This document shows, in pieces, positions 1 to 5,541 of a stretch of DNA of 5,541 nt; within the stretch, counting starts at the first letter, position 1; each line of letters begins with the position of its first letter. The position numbers and the translations under genes are program-made. This stretch comes from Anaerolineales bacterium UBA3940 (GTDB lineage Bacteria; Chloroflexota; Anaerolineae; Aggregatilineales; UBA3940): assembly GCA_002385675.1 (NCBI GenBank), contig DGDY01000045.1, positions 1 through 5,541 on the forward strand, given 5' to 3'. Under the pieces are notes generated by a model. That model was not told the DNA's origin, made no database searches, and worked only from the letters and a program-made list of their open reading frames with translations.

Positions 1-405
1 GATCGAGAACTGCTTGCGCCGGGTGATGCGCCCGGTTTCGAGGTCTTCCTCTTCCAGTTCGATAGCCGTCTCAAACCCGGTAAAGTCTTCCTGAGAGTCC
101 GAGCGGCGCTGCCGCTTGCCCTTGTAGCGCTCGATCTGGCGGTACATCTTGTCGACCACAATGTCGATAGCGGCGAACAGGTCCGTCGTGCGCTCCTCGG
201 CACGCAAAATCGTGCCGCGCGAGTTGCGGAGCGTCACCTGCGCCACATGCCGGTCACCATTGCGGTGCGCCTTCTCCTGCGACAGCTCCACCTGAACGTC
301 CACAATGTTGGGCATGTAGCGGTCCAGGCGTCCCATCTTGCGCTCGACGTACGACTGCAGACGGGGAGTGACATCTACATTGTCTCCGCGGATGACGATC
401 TCCAT
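1..405 (-). CDS. hpf: Long-form ribosome hibernation promoting factor HPF/RaiA, partial (3' end outside window)
   Basis: The reading frame is open to the left edge, giving 135 visible residues from MEIVIRGDNVDVTPRLQSYV. Known role of the family: it binds the 30S subunit in the decoding region and, in the long form, dimerises ribosomes into inactive 100S particles under starvation. Seen here: residues 1 to about 100 match the N-terminal S30AE fold, with the typical opening strand, the helix rich in basic residues (VERKMGRLDRYM, 20-31), and the helix DIVVDKMYRQIERYKGKRQR (81-100). An acidic linker follows (about 101-125). RITRRKQFSI (126-135) matches the start of the C-terminal dimerisation domain (usual pattern I-x-R-x-K-x-F), so this is the long form and roughly 50 or more residues are missing. 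The ATG is preceded by AAGGAG at a 6-nt spacing, which fixes the start. It lies 87 bp after comF, with a possible promoter of its own. Confidence 0.93.
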   Translation of the reverse strand, partial: MEIVIRGDNVDVTPRLQSYVERKMGRLDRYMPNIVDVQVELSQEKAHRNGDRHVAQVTLRNSRGTILRAEERTTDLFAAIDIVVDKMYRQIERYKGKRQRRSDSQEDFTGFETAIELEEEDLETGRITRRKQFSI

Positions 406-411
406 CTTTTG

Positions 412-417
412 CTCCTT
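412..417 (-). promoter_or_regulatory. Ribosome binding site of hpf
   Basis: On the minus strand AAGGAG ends 6 nt before the ATG of hpf (405-403). It is a near-perfect Shine-Dalgarno sequence and decides the start. It begins one or two bases after a possible hairpin (418-435), so it could be partly accessible or occluded depending on that fold. Confidence 0.8.
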
Positions 418-435
418 CCAGCTTCACGAAGCCGG
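418..435 (-). promoter_or_regulatory. Possible stem-loop abutting the hpf ribosome binding site
   Basis: In the transcript CCGGCTT pairs with AAGCTGG around the loop CGTG, a 7-bp stem with one G-U pair. The 3' arm ends at 418, immediately before the Shine-Dalgarno AAGGAG at 417-412. Seen by inspection only. A role in translation control of hpf is inference; a chance fold is quite possible in GC-rich DNA. Confidence 0.35.
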
Positions 436-442
436 CTAAGCA

Positions 443-456
443 CAGCGTTTCCGCTG
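443..456 (-). promoter_or_regulatory. Small GNRA-type hairpin in the hpf leader
   Basis: On the minus strand CAGCG, GAAA, CGCTG form a perfect 5-bp stem closed by a GAAA tetraloop, a stable RNA hairpin type. It sits about 37 nt upstream of the hpf start codon in the presumed 5' leader. No U-tract follows, so it is not an intrinsic terminator. Function is unknown. Confidence 0.4.
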
Positions 457-491
457 AATGAAACTGTACGGACGCTCCCGCTCCTAACCTT

Positions 492-497
492 ATTATA
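492..497 (-). promoter_or_regulatory. Candidate -10 element of an hpf promoter
   Basis: The minus strand reads a perfect TATAAT at 497-492, overlapping the last sense codon and TAA stop of comF. It is about 87 bp upstream of the hpf start, which would give a leader of about 80 nt. No convincing -35 hexamer is found 16-18 bp upstream (sequences there resemble AAGGTG), and there is no TGn extension, so this is only a candidate. AT-rich hexamers are rare in this GC-rich window, which lends it some weight. It would let hpf be expressed apart from the upstream genes. Confidence 0.35.
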
Positions 498-1224
498 GCG
501 CACGAGCGAGGGTAACACCTTCCACGGCGGCTGCTCCGGCACGAAGCAGCGCCATCGCACACGCGTCAAGCGTCGCGCCCGTGGTGCATACGTCGTCTAC
601 GACGACCAGCACCTTCCCCTCGACGAACCTCCTCTCCGCTTCAAACGCGCCCTTCACATTGCTCTGGCGGGCCTGATACGACAGACCAACCTGCCGGGTT
701 GTCGGCTGCGTGCGGCGAAGCGCCTCGCCGGGCAGCACCCGGACGCCCCAGCACCGGCCAAGCTCGTCCGCCAGCAGTTTAGCATGATTATAGCCCCTTT
801 CTTGCTCGCGCAAGTGGTGCATGGGGACTGCGCAGAGGGCATCCGGGAGAGGGGATGGCGGGGGCAGGACGGCGCTGAGGGCGTCTACCAGCGGGGCGGC
901 GAGAGCCCGCCTGCCATTGTACTTGAAGGCGAGCACAGCGCGGCGTACGGCTCCCTCGTAGACGTACCCGCTTCGCACGCGGGTGAATGACGGGCGTCGT
1001 GCCGCACAGCGCGGGCAGATGCCGGGCGCTTCGACCGGGAGCGCGCACACCGGGCAGAGCGGGCCGCTCAACGTGGGCAGCACAGCGAGGCAGTCCGCGC
1101 ACAGGTGGGATCCGGGCCGGTGGCACACCACACACCGGGGCGGAAAGAGCAGGTCCAGCACGGCATGAGATAGCCGTCGGACCTGCTCCTGAACCGAGTC
1201 GATGAGGTTGTGTTCCGGCGTCAC
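493..1224 (-). CDS. comF: ComF family phosphoribosyltransferase-like protein (double zinc finger)
   Basis: A 243-residue protein, the usual length for ComF/GntX. The N-terminus carries FPPRCVVC followed by more Cys pairs: CxxC at residues 31/34, 42/45, 57/60 and 70/73, a likely zinc-binding module. The C-terminal half is a type I phosphoribosyltransferase fold with the PRPP-binding motif VVVDDVCTTGAT at about 207-218. The block RGYNHAKLLADEL and the RRTQPTTRQVGLSYQAR region are also typical of the family. Known role: ComFC is needed for DNA uptake or processing of incoming single strands in naturally transformable bacteria, but its reaction is not established. Start choice: the frame stays open up to 1362, but the longer version overlaps tadC by 86 bp with Ser/Arg-rich, non-family sequence. 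GTG at 1224-1222 has GGAAAGG 8 nt upstream and gives the family length. It starts 52 bp after tadC, and its TAA stop overlaps a possible hpf -10 element. Confidence 0.92.
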   Translation of the reverse strand: MTPEHNLIDSVQEQVRRLSHAVLDLLFPPRCVVCHRPGSHLCADCLAVLPTLSGPLCPVCALPVEAPGICPRCAARRPSFTRVRSGYVYEGAVRRAVLAFKYNGRRALAAPLVDALSAVLPPPSPLPDALCAVPMHHLREQERGYNHAKLLADELGRCWGVRVLPGEALRRTQPTTRQVGLSYQARQSNVKGAFEAERRFVEGKVLVVVDDVCTTGATLDACAMALLRAGAAAVEGVTLARAL

Positions 1225-1232
1225 GTTGCCGG

Positions 1233-1239
1233 CCTTTCC
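1233..1239 (-). promoter_or_regulatory. Ribosome binding site deciding the GTG start of comF
   Basis: The minus strand reads GGAAAGG, ending 8 nt before GTG at 1224. It supports the short form of ComF over the upstream ATG at 1362, which lies inside tadC. Confidence 0.6.
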
Positions 1240-1244
1240 GTTGG

Positions 1245-1267
1245 GGCGGCGCGGGGGTAGCGCCGCC
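1245..1267 (-). other. GC-rich stem-loop between tadC and comF
   Basis: GGCGGCGC and GCGCCGCC form a perfect 8-bp stem around a 7-nt loop, centred in the 52-bp gap. The distal arm ends 5 nt before the comF ribosome binding site. No run of U follows on either strand, so an ordinary intrinsic terminator is not supported. It could attenuate transcription, stabilise the 3' end of the tad message after processing, or hold the comF start. All of these are inference. Confidence 0.5.
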
Positions 1268-1276
1268 GAGGTACTG

Positions 1277-2221
1277 CTACAAACCTCCCCAGAACGTCTT
1301 GAACACCTGCACAGCCGCCGGGCCGAGCAGTACGATCCAGATCGAGGGGAAGATGAAGACAACCAGCGGGATCATCATCTTAACCGGGGCCTGCTGCGCC
1401 TTCTCCTGTGCGCGCTGGCGCCGTTTGATACGCATCTGTGCGGCCTGGATGTTGAGGATCTTCGAGATGCTCACACCGAGCTGGTCCGCCTGGATGATCG
1501 CGCCAACGAAGGTGGTCACGTCCGCCACGCCAAGGTTTTCGTCCATCGCACGCAGCGCCTCGCGCCGCGTCTTGCCAAGCTGGATCTCCTGGATCACACG
1601 CCCGAAGGCGAGAGCAAGCTCATTATCCCACTTCTCGTAGACCTTCGACATCGCCTGGTCGAAGCCCAGACCAGCATTGACGCAGATCGACATCAGGTCG
1701 AGCGCATCCGGCAGCGACTTGATAACCTCCTGCTGGCGGCGCTGGATCTTGCTCGTGAGCATCATCTGCGGCAGGATGAAGCCAAGCACAGCGCCGCCGA
1801 TGCCGCCGAGGATGACGAGAGACGTCTTCTGGTTTGTGACGACAAAGACCAGAAAGAGCAGCGCGCCCACCCCGATCATCGCGCCAAAACGGGCGGCCCA
1901 GAAAACGGCGGGCGTCCAGCCGGGCGGGTTGCCGGCGAGGTCGAGCTTCTTCTGCGTCTTCTCGAGCGTCTCCGCCGGGGTGAACTGCATCGTAAACTGC
2001 GCGAACTTCTGCGCCAGCGGGATCAGCACACGCTCGGTAAACGGCAGCGACATCTCCACCTCTTCGAGGTTGGCCTCGATTTCGGCTGCGCCGCCGTACT
2101 CCGAGAGACGCTCGGCCAGTGGGTCGTAATCTGCCCTTGAGTTCCGCATCCCGACGACGATCAGGCCCACAATTGCGCCGATCGCCACGAGAGCGAGCAC
2201 GATGAGAACGCTCGTACTCAT
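1277..2221 (-). CDS. tadC: Tad pilus inner-membrane platform protein TadC (T2SSF family)
   Basis: A 314-residue protein of the GspF/PilC-related TadC family. Known role: with TadB it forms the inner-membrane platform on which the TadA ATPase acts to assemble Flp pili. Seen: an N-terminal membrane segment (about 4-23), a soluble linker, two adjacent membrane segments (about 110-128 and 133-151), the T2SSF cytoplasmic domain starting at LPDALDLMSICVNAGLGFDQ (170-189), and a final membrane segment (about 282-306). The domain includes the usual LGV-S-ISKIL stretch (248-256) and a basic, Gln-rich helix (263-277). Length is normal. The ATG is preceded by AGAGGA at 2235-2230, 8 nt away, and starts 26 bp after the tadB stop, so the two are very likely one transcript. 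The stop is TAG. TadB versus TadC is assigned from gene order and from DALDLMSICVNAGLGF, which is TadC-like. Confidence 0.93.
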   Translation of the reverse strand: MSTSVLIVLALVAIGAIVGLIVVGMRNSRADYDPLAERLSEYGGAAEIEANLEEVEMSLPFTERVLIPLAQKFAQFTMQFTPAETLEKTQKKLDLAGNPPGWTPAVFWAARFGAMIGVGALLFLVFVVTNQKTSLVILGGIGGAVLGFILPQMMLTSKIQRRQQEVIKSLPDALDLMSICVNAGLGFDQAMSKVYEKWDNELALAFGRVIQEIQLGKTRREALRAMDENLGVADVTTFVGAIIQADQLGVSISKILNIQAAQMRIKRRQRAQEKAQQAPVKMMIPLVVFIFPSIWIVLLGPAAVQVFKTFWGGL

Positions 2222-2247
2222 GTACCTATTCCTCTATTCAGGTCCTG

Positions 2248-3198
2248 CTAGACTTCGATGTCCACAATGCGCGTGATAACAGCCAGGCCGATCGACATCA
2301 TCGTCAGGCCAACGGCGATCATCGGCCAGCCGCACGGGATGGGCAGCCCCGGAATATACGCGCCGCCCTTTTCCGGGCCATAGAACAGCTGCCCCATGTA
2401 GCTCGGGTTGATGACCAGCAGTAGCACCGCCAGGCCAATCGGCAGGAAGCCGATGAGCATGCCCGTGATGCGCCCCTGCGCGGTCAGCGTCCGGATTTCA
2501 CCCTTGATACGCACGCGCTCGCGGATCGTCTCGCTGATCGTGTCGAGGATCTCCGCCAGGTTACCACCGACCTCGCGCTGAATGTTCACCGCCGTGAACA
2601 CCAGGTCGAGGTCCTCGCTGTTGATGCGGGAGAGCATGTTGTTCAGCGCCGTTTCCATCGGCACGCCGATGGAGATCTCCGCGACCACACGGCGGAACTC
2701 CGTGCTCGCCGGGGCCGGTGCCTCGTTCGCGACGGCTTCCATCGCCTGCGGCACGCTGTAGCCCGCACGCAGGGCGTTCACCCACAGGTTGAGGATGTCA
2801 GCTAGCTGGTCGTTGAAGTCCTTCAACCGCTTGCGCTGGCGCATGGTCACGTAGATGCGCGGGGCGAAGAACCCGGCGATCACGCCCAGCCCGCCGCCGA
2901 TCACGCCTCGCAGCGCCAGGCCAACCAGCCCGAACACCACGGCCAGCACCGCATGGATGGCCAGGTACTCGACGACCGTCAGCTTGAGGTCGGCACGGCG
3001 GAGCTGTGAACGGATGGACGCCGCCATGCCGCGCCGGACCAACTCGTTGTCCAGCCGTCGCCTGAACTCGTCACGAGCTTTGGATCGCTCCGCCGCCCGG
3101 TTCTCGGCATCCGCTGGCCCTGGCTGCCACTCGCTCTCGATAAACGCTTCGAGCTGGTCGATCCGCTCGTCTATCGTGTCACGGCGAAAAAGGTTCAT
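2248..3198 (-). CDS. tadB: Tad pilus inner-membrane platform protein TadB (T2SSF family)
   Basis: A 316-residue protein and partner of TadC in the inner-membrane assembly platform of Tad/Flp pili. Seen: a charged N-terminal cytoplasmic region (1-70), two membrane segments (about 76-97 and 99-116), the T2SSF domain (about 130-245), a membrane segment (about 244-263), and a last one (about 291-310). The T2SSF domain contains LADILNLWVNALRAGYSVPQ (132-151), the IGVPMETAL stretch (177-185) and QREVGGNLAEILDTI (207-221), all typical of TadB. Between the last two membrane segments is a loop (about 264-290), NPSYMGQLF...PGLPIPCG, with a lone Cys at 289. The ATG is preceded by GGAGAG at 3210-3205 with 6-nt spacing. 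It lies 53 bp after tadA and 26 bp before tadC. The stop is TAG. Confidence 0.93.
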   Translation of the reverse strand: MNLFRRDTIDERIDQLEAFIESEWQPGPADAENRAAERSKARDEFRRRLDNELVRRGMAASIRSQLRRADLKLTVVEYLAIHAVLAVVFGLVGLALRGVIGGGLGVIAGFFAPRIYVTMRQRKRLKDFNDQLADILNLWVNALRAGYSVPQAMEAVANEAPAPASTEFRRVVAEISIGVPMETALNNMLSRINSEDLDLVFTAVNIQREVGGNLAEILDTISETIRERVRIKGEIRTLTAQGRITGMLIGFLPIGLAVLLLVINPSYMGQLFYGPEKGGAYIPGLPIPCGWPMIAVGLTMMSIGLAVITRIVDIEV

Positions 3199-3251
3199 AT
3201 GAATCTCTCCAAGTCCCGGCCTTCCCCAAGGCTACGACGCGCGGCGATCCG

Positions 3252-4661
3252 CTACCGGCGCCCGATGCCGAAAACGCTCGGCGGCAGTTGGATGCCCGCG
3301 TCCAGGATGCGATCCATGTTCTTCGGGCGCAGCCCCGTCGGTTTAATACGCCCGACAATGCGCGTGCCATCCATCCCCGTCTGCTCAAAGACGAAGATGT
3401 CGGACATCGTCACGACATTGCCCTCCATACCCTGTACCTCGGAGATGCGGGTGATCTTGCGCGACCCGTCGCGCAGGCGGTCCTGGTGGCAGATCAGATG
3501 GATCGCCGACGCGATCTGCTCGCGGATCGCGCGGACGGGCAGGTCCATGCCCGCCATCAGGCACATCGTCTCCAGACGGGCGATGGTATCGCGCGGGCTG
3601 TTGCTGTGAGCCGTACCCATCGAGCCGTCGTGACCGGTGTTCATGGCCTGCACCAGGTCAAGCGCCTCACCGCCACGCACCTCACCGACGATAATGCGGT
3701 CGGGGCGCATACGCAGGGAGTTGATCACGAGGTCGCGGATGGTGATCTCACCCTTGCCTTCAATGTTGGGCGGGCGGCTCTCCAGCCGGACGACGTGCTC
3801 CTGGCGAAGCTGAAGCTCGGCGGCGTTCTCAATCGTCACGATGCGCTCGTTCGCCGGGATGAAGCTCGACAGGATGTTGAGCAGCGTCGTCTTACCGGAG
3901 CCAGTACCGCCGCTGACGACGATGTTGAAGCCCGCGATCACGCAGGCCCGCATGAACTCCATCTGCTCGACCGTCGTCGAGCCGAAGTTGATGATGTCCT
4001 GTACGGTGAGCGGCACTTTGGAGAACTTACGGATGGTCAGCGCCGAACCGTCGATGGCAATCGGCGGGATGACGGCGTTCACACGGGAGCCATCCGGCAG
4101 ACGGGCGTCGACCAGCGGCGAGCTTTCGTCGATACGGCGGCCAAGCGGCGCGACGATACGGTCAATGATGCGGCGCAGGTGTTCCTCGCTCTCGAAGTGC
4201 ACCGGCACCTCTTCGATCAGGCCCTTGCGCTCCACATACACCTTGTCATGACCGACGGTCATGATTTCGGTGACCTCCGGGTCGTCGAGCAGCGGCTCAA
4301 TCGGCCCGTAGCCCAGCAACTCCGCGACGATCTGCTCGTGCAGGCGGCGGCGCTCGTGCCGCGCCAGCACGATGTTCTCTTCCATGAGGATCTGGTTGAA
4401 CAACTCGTCGATCCGCATGCGCAGGTCTTCCGAGCGGCGCAGGTCAAACGACTCGCCCGGGCCGAGGTCTTCAAGCAGCCGGCGCTGTACCAGCTCCTTG
4501 ACATCCACCCCGCCAACCTGCCCGACGACGCCGTGAACCGGCTCGCGGCGGCCACGCACTGGGGCATGCCCGTCGCCGCGCGGCGTCAGCGGCTGGCTAC
4601 CCGGTCGACCATCAGAACCTGCACCCTGACCCCGCTCAATTCGCTTCAATAGGCTCGACAC
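3252..4661 (-). CDS. tadA: Tad pilus assembly ATPase TadA/CpaF (VirB11/GspE-type secretion ATPase)
   Basis: A 469-residue protein. Known role: a hexameric cytoplasmic ATPase powering Flp pilus extension, and in some species retraction, through TadB/TadC. Seen: a Gly/Pro/Arg-rich probably disordered N-terminus (about 10-50), then the N-terminal helical region with [20 protein letters not shown] (115-134). The Walker A loop GGTGSGKTT is at 251-259. The Asp-box region [12 protein letters not shown] spans 274-285. The stretch [19 protein letters not shown] (318-336) carries Walker B with Glu327. The His box is [16 protein letters not shown] (343-358) with His352. All catalytic motifs look intact. 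Small departures from the forms I remember as common (IEDAAEL, GSLTTIHANSPRD) are IEN at 277-279 and GSMGTAHSN. The start is GTG with AAGGGGAG 9 nt upstream; no other nearby start is better. The stop is TAG. Confidence 0.96.
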   Translation of the reverse strand: MSSLLKRIERGQGAGSDGRPGSQPLTPRGDGHAPVRGRREPVHGVVGQVGGVDVKELVQRRLLEDLGPGESFDLRRSEDLRMRIDELFNQILMEENIVLARHERRRLHEQIVAELLGYGPIEPLLDDPEVTEIMTVGHDKVYVERKGLIEEVPVHFESEEHLRRIIDRIVAPLGRRIDESSPLVDARLPDGSRVNAVIPPIAIDGSALTIRKFSKVPLTVQDIINFGSTTVEQMEFMRACVIAGFNIVVSGGTGSGKTTLLNILSSFIPANERIVTIENAAELQLRQEHVVRLESRPPNIEGKGEITIRDLVINSLRMRPDRIIVGEVRGGEALDLVQAMNTGHDGSMGTAHSNSPRDTIARLETMCLMAGMDLPVRAIREQIASAIHLICHQDRLRDGSRKITRISEVQGMEGNVVTMSDIFVFEQTGMDGTRIVGRIKPTGLRPKNMDRILDAGIQLPPSVFGIGRR

Positions 4662-4670
4662 TTATCCCGT

Positions 4671-4678
4671 CTCCCCTT
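4671..4678 (-). promoter_or_regulatory. Ribosome binding site deciding the GTG start of tadA
   Basis: The minus strand reads AAGGGGAG, 9 nt before GTG at 4661-4659. The first in-frame ATG is only at residue 82, inside the conserved N-terminal region, so this site supports the GTG start. Confidence 0.65.
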
Positions 4679-4694
4679 TCCAGTCATACAGTAA

Positions 4695-4740
4695 GGGCAG
4701 GTGCGCAACCTGCCCGCGTAGGTTGAACGCGCGTCCCTAC
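4695..4740 (-). repeat. Tandem palindromes in the tadZ-tadA gap, possible dispersed REP-like repeat
   Basis: The 109-bp gap between tadZ and tadA holds two inverted repeats. At 4695-4715 GGGCAGGT and ACCTGCCC form a perfect 8-bp stem with a 5-nt loop. At 4718-4740 GTAGG pairs with CCTAC around a 13-nt loop that itself contains the palindrome ACGCGCGT (4727-4734). The style (GTAGGGACGCG..., GGGCAGGTT...ACCTGCCC) resembles short intergenic palindromic repeats I recall from Chloroflexota and cyanobacterial genomes. That likeness is from memory, and only one copy is visible here. The first palindrome is followed by TTACTGT rather than a U-run, so it is a poor terminator. Confidence 0.45.
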
Positions 4741-4770
4741 CGGCTTCTGCCCGGTGATGCACCCGCCCGG

Positions 4771-5541
4771 CTAGCCGCCAAACAGCGAACTGAACAGCCC
4801 GGCGCGGCGCGGCTTAGGCTCCGGCTCCGGCTCCTCAACCACCTCGACGCGCTCGAAGGTCTGCCGTATCAGGTTCACCAGCTCCTTCATCGGGCGCACG
4901 CTGGGCACGCGCCGCGCGTCAAGCTGGATGAGCGGCAACCCCCGGTTCATCGCCTCGGTCGTCGTCGGGTCCACCGGGATCTCGATCTGCGGTGTGATGC
5001 GCAAGAACTTGGCGATCTGCTCCGCCGTGATACGCCCGTTCGGGTCGTAGGCGTTCAGCACCAGGATGACCCGGTCCAGCGGGAAGCTGACCGTGCTCAA
5101 TTCGCCGAGCATCACGCGGGCGTTCTTCAGCGAGGGCATCGTCGCCGTGGTGAGCAGCACGACGCGGTCCGCCGACTGGATCGACTCGATCATCGGGGTA
5201 TCAACCGACGTGGAGGTATCGACGATGATGTAATCAAAGCGCTGGCGGAAGTACTCCAGCATATTGGCGACCGAGCCCGGGCTGATCAGATTGCCTTCCG
5301 ACAGGCTGGAGGGCGAGATCAGCAGCTTGACGCCGCTCTCATGCGTCACCAGGATGCTGTCAACCGAGGCGTGGTCGATCTCCTCCGGCACTTCGGCCAT
5401 CTTCGCCATGTCCACCAGCGTGTGCGGGCCGCGCGTGTTCAGGAATACGGCCACATCGCCAAAATACGGGTCGGCATCGATGATCAGCACGCTCTTGTCC
5501 GGGTCGGAGCGGATCAGCCCGATGCCCAGGTTCACGGCGAT
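4771..5541 (-). CDS. tadZ: TadZ/CpaE-like MinD/ParA-family ATPase, partial (5' end outside window)
   Basis: The frame is open to the right edge, so the ATG sometimes inferred at 5535 (really a GTG Val codon in IAVNLGIGLI) is not the start. There are 256 visible residues, numbered from the edge. Known role: TadZ/CpaE binds nucleotide, dimerises, and localises Tad pilus assembly, often at a pole. Seen: the window opens just after where the deviant Walker A loop (KGGVGKTT type) should be. It continues with the strand VLIIDADPYFGDVAVFLN (about 18-35), which carries the A' Asp, and then Walker B YIIVDTSTSVD (about 104-114). SADRVVLLTTATMPSLKNAR (123-142) and PVDPTTTEAMNRGLPLI (about 189-205) are typical of MinD/CpaE. 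The tail is a Glu/Pro linker ending RRAGLFSSLFGG. Any N-terminal receiver-like domain would lie off the window. The TAG stop is 109 bp before tadA. Confidence 0.9.
   Translation of the reverse strand: MAVNLGIGLIRSDPDKSVLIIDADPYFGDVAVFLNTRGPHTLVDMAKMAEVPEEIDHASVDSILVTHESGVKLLISPSSLSEGNLISPGSVANMLEYFRQRFDYIIVDTSTSVDTPMIESIQSADRVVLLTTATMPSLKNARVMLGELSTVSFPLDRVILVLNAYDPNGRITAEQIAKFLRITPQIEIPVDPTTTEAMNRGLPLIQLDARRVPSVRPMKELVNLIRQTFERVEVVEEPEPEPKPRRAGLFSSLFGG

Noticed and set aside
247..498. Plus-strand 83-codon frame opposite the hpf start and leader
   Set aside because: It is antisense to a well-supported HPF, and shows no ribosome binding site or recognisable domain.
1225..1362. Longer comF starting with ATG at 1362
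   Set aside because: The extra 46 residues overlap the end of tadC, are Ser/Arg/Pro-rich and unlike ComF N-termini. The GTG at 1224 has a good ribosome binding site and yields the family length.
1202..2140. Open frame (312 codons) on the plus strand opposite tadC
   Set aside because: Low-complexity Leu/Arg/His/Asp composition with no known motifs, fully antisense to a clear TadC. It is a codon-bias shadow.
3194..3203. Palindrome TTCATATGAA centred on the tadB start codon
   Set aside because: It arises from the ATG context plus the Met-Asn codons; ten bases of symmetry at a start codon is not enough to claim an operator.
3288..4652. Long open frame (454 codons) on the plus strand opposite tadA
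   Set aside because: It mirrors tadA on the other strand, is rich in Arg, Asp, His and Val in the pattern expected from reading GC-rich codons backwards, shows no recognisable domain, and conflicts with an intact, motif-complete ATPase.
4681..4708. Possible promoter for tadA (TTGCGC with TATGAC)
   Set aside because: The spacing between the hexamers is only 14 bp and both match the consensus poorly, so no promoter is called there.
4753..4763. Small inverted repeat GGTG-ATG-CACC just after tadZ
   Set aside because: Only a 4-bp stem with a 3-nt loop and no U-tract; likely chance in GC-rich DNA and not a credible terminator.

Overview
This is a GC-rich bacterial window in which every supported gene lies on the minus strand. 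In transcription order (high to low coordinates) the genes are a MinD/ParA-like TadZ/CpaE ATPase (5' end cut by the right edge), TadA/CpaF ATPase, TadB and TadC inner-membrane platform proteins, a ComF-type phosphoribosyltransferase, and a long-form ribosome hibernation promoting factor (3' end cut by the left edge). The wording of the TadA, TadB and TadC proteins, especially the TadB block around QREVGGNLAEILDTI and its NPSYM...CGW region, looks most like Chloroflexota (Anaerolineae-type) homologues. That lineage call is recall-based inference; nothing in the window proves it.

Right part (about 1277-5541): the cytoplasmic and inner-membrane motor of a Tad/Flp (type IVc) pilus. TadZ would localise the machine, the TadA hexamer would hydrolyse ATP, and TadB plus TadC would form the membrane platform that moves Flp pilin subunits. 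Gaps are 109 bp (tadZ-tadA), 53 bp (tadA-tadB) and 26 bp (tadB-tadC), and each start has a purine-rich ribosome binding site, so co-transcription is likely. Pilin, prepilin peptidase, secretin and CpaB/RcpC genes are not in the window; more tad genes are expected to the right.

Left part (1-1276): comF begins with GTG 52 bp after tadC, behind a GC-rich stem-loop that lacks a U-tract. hpf follows 87 bp after comF. A perfect TATAAT overlaps the comF stop codon, and the hpf leader can form two small hairpins, one directly against the Shine-Dalgarno sequence. hpf may therefore have its own promoter. The comF-hpf order resembles the comFC-hpf-secA order of Bacillus.

The gaps between genes are all short (no gene-free stretch over 300 bp). 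The most structured is 4662-4770, which holds a perfect 8-bp palindrome and a second weaker hairpin that look like a dispersed intergenic repeat. I see no RNA gene, CRISPR array, insertion sequence, or clearly novel system. The window is a conventional Tad motor operon joined to comF-hpf, and the points worth a second look are mainly the intergenic structures and the tad-comF linkage.
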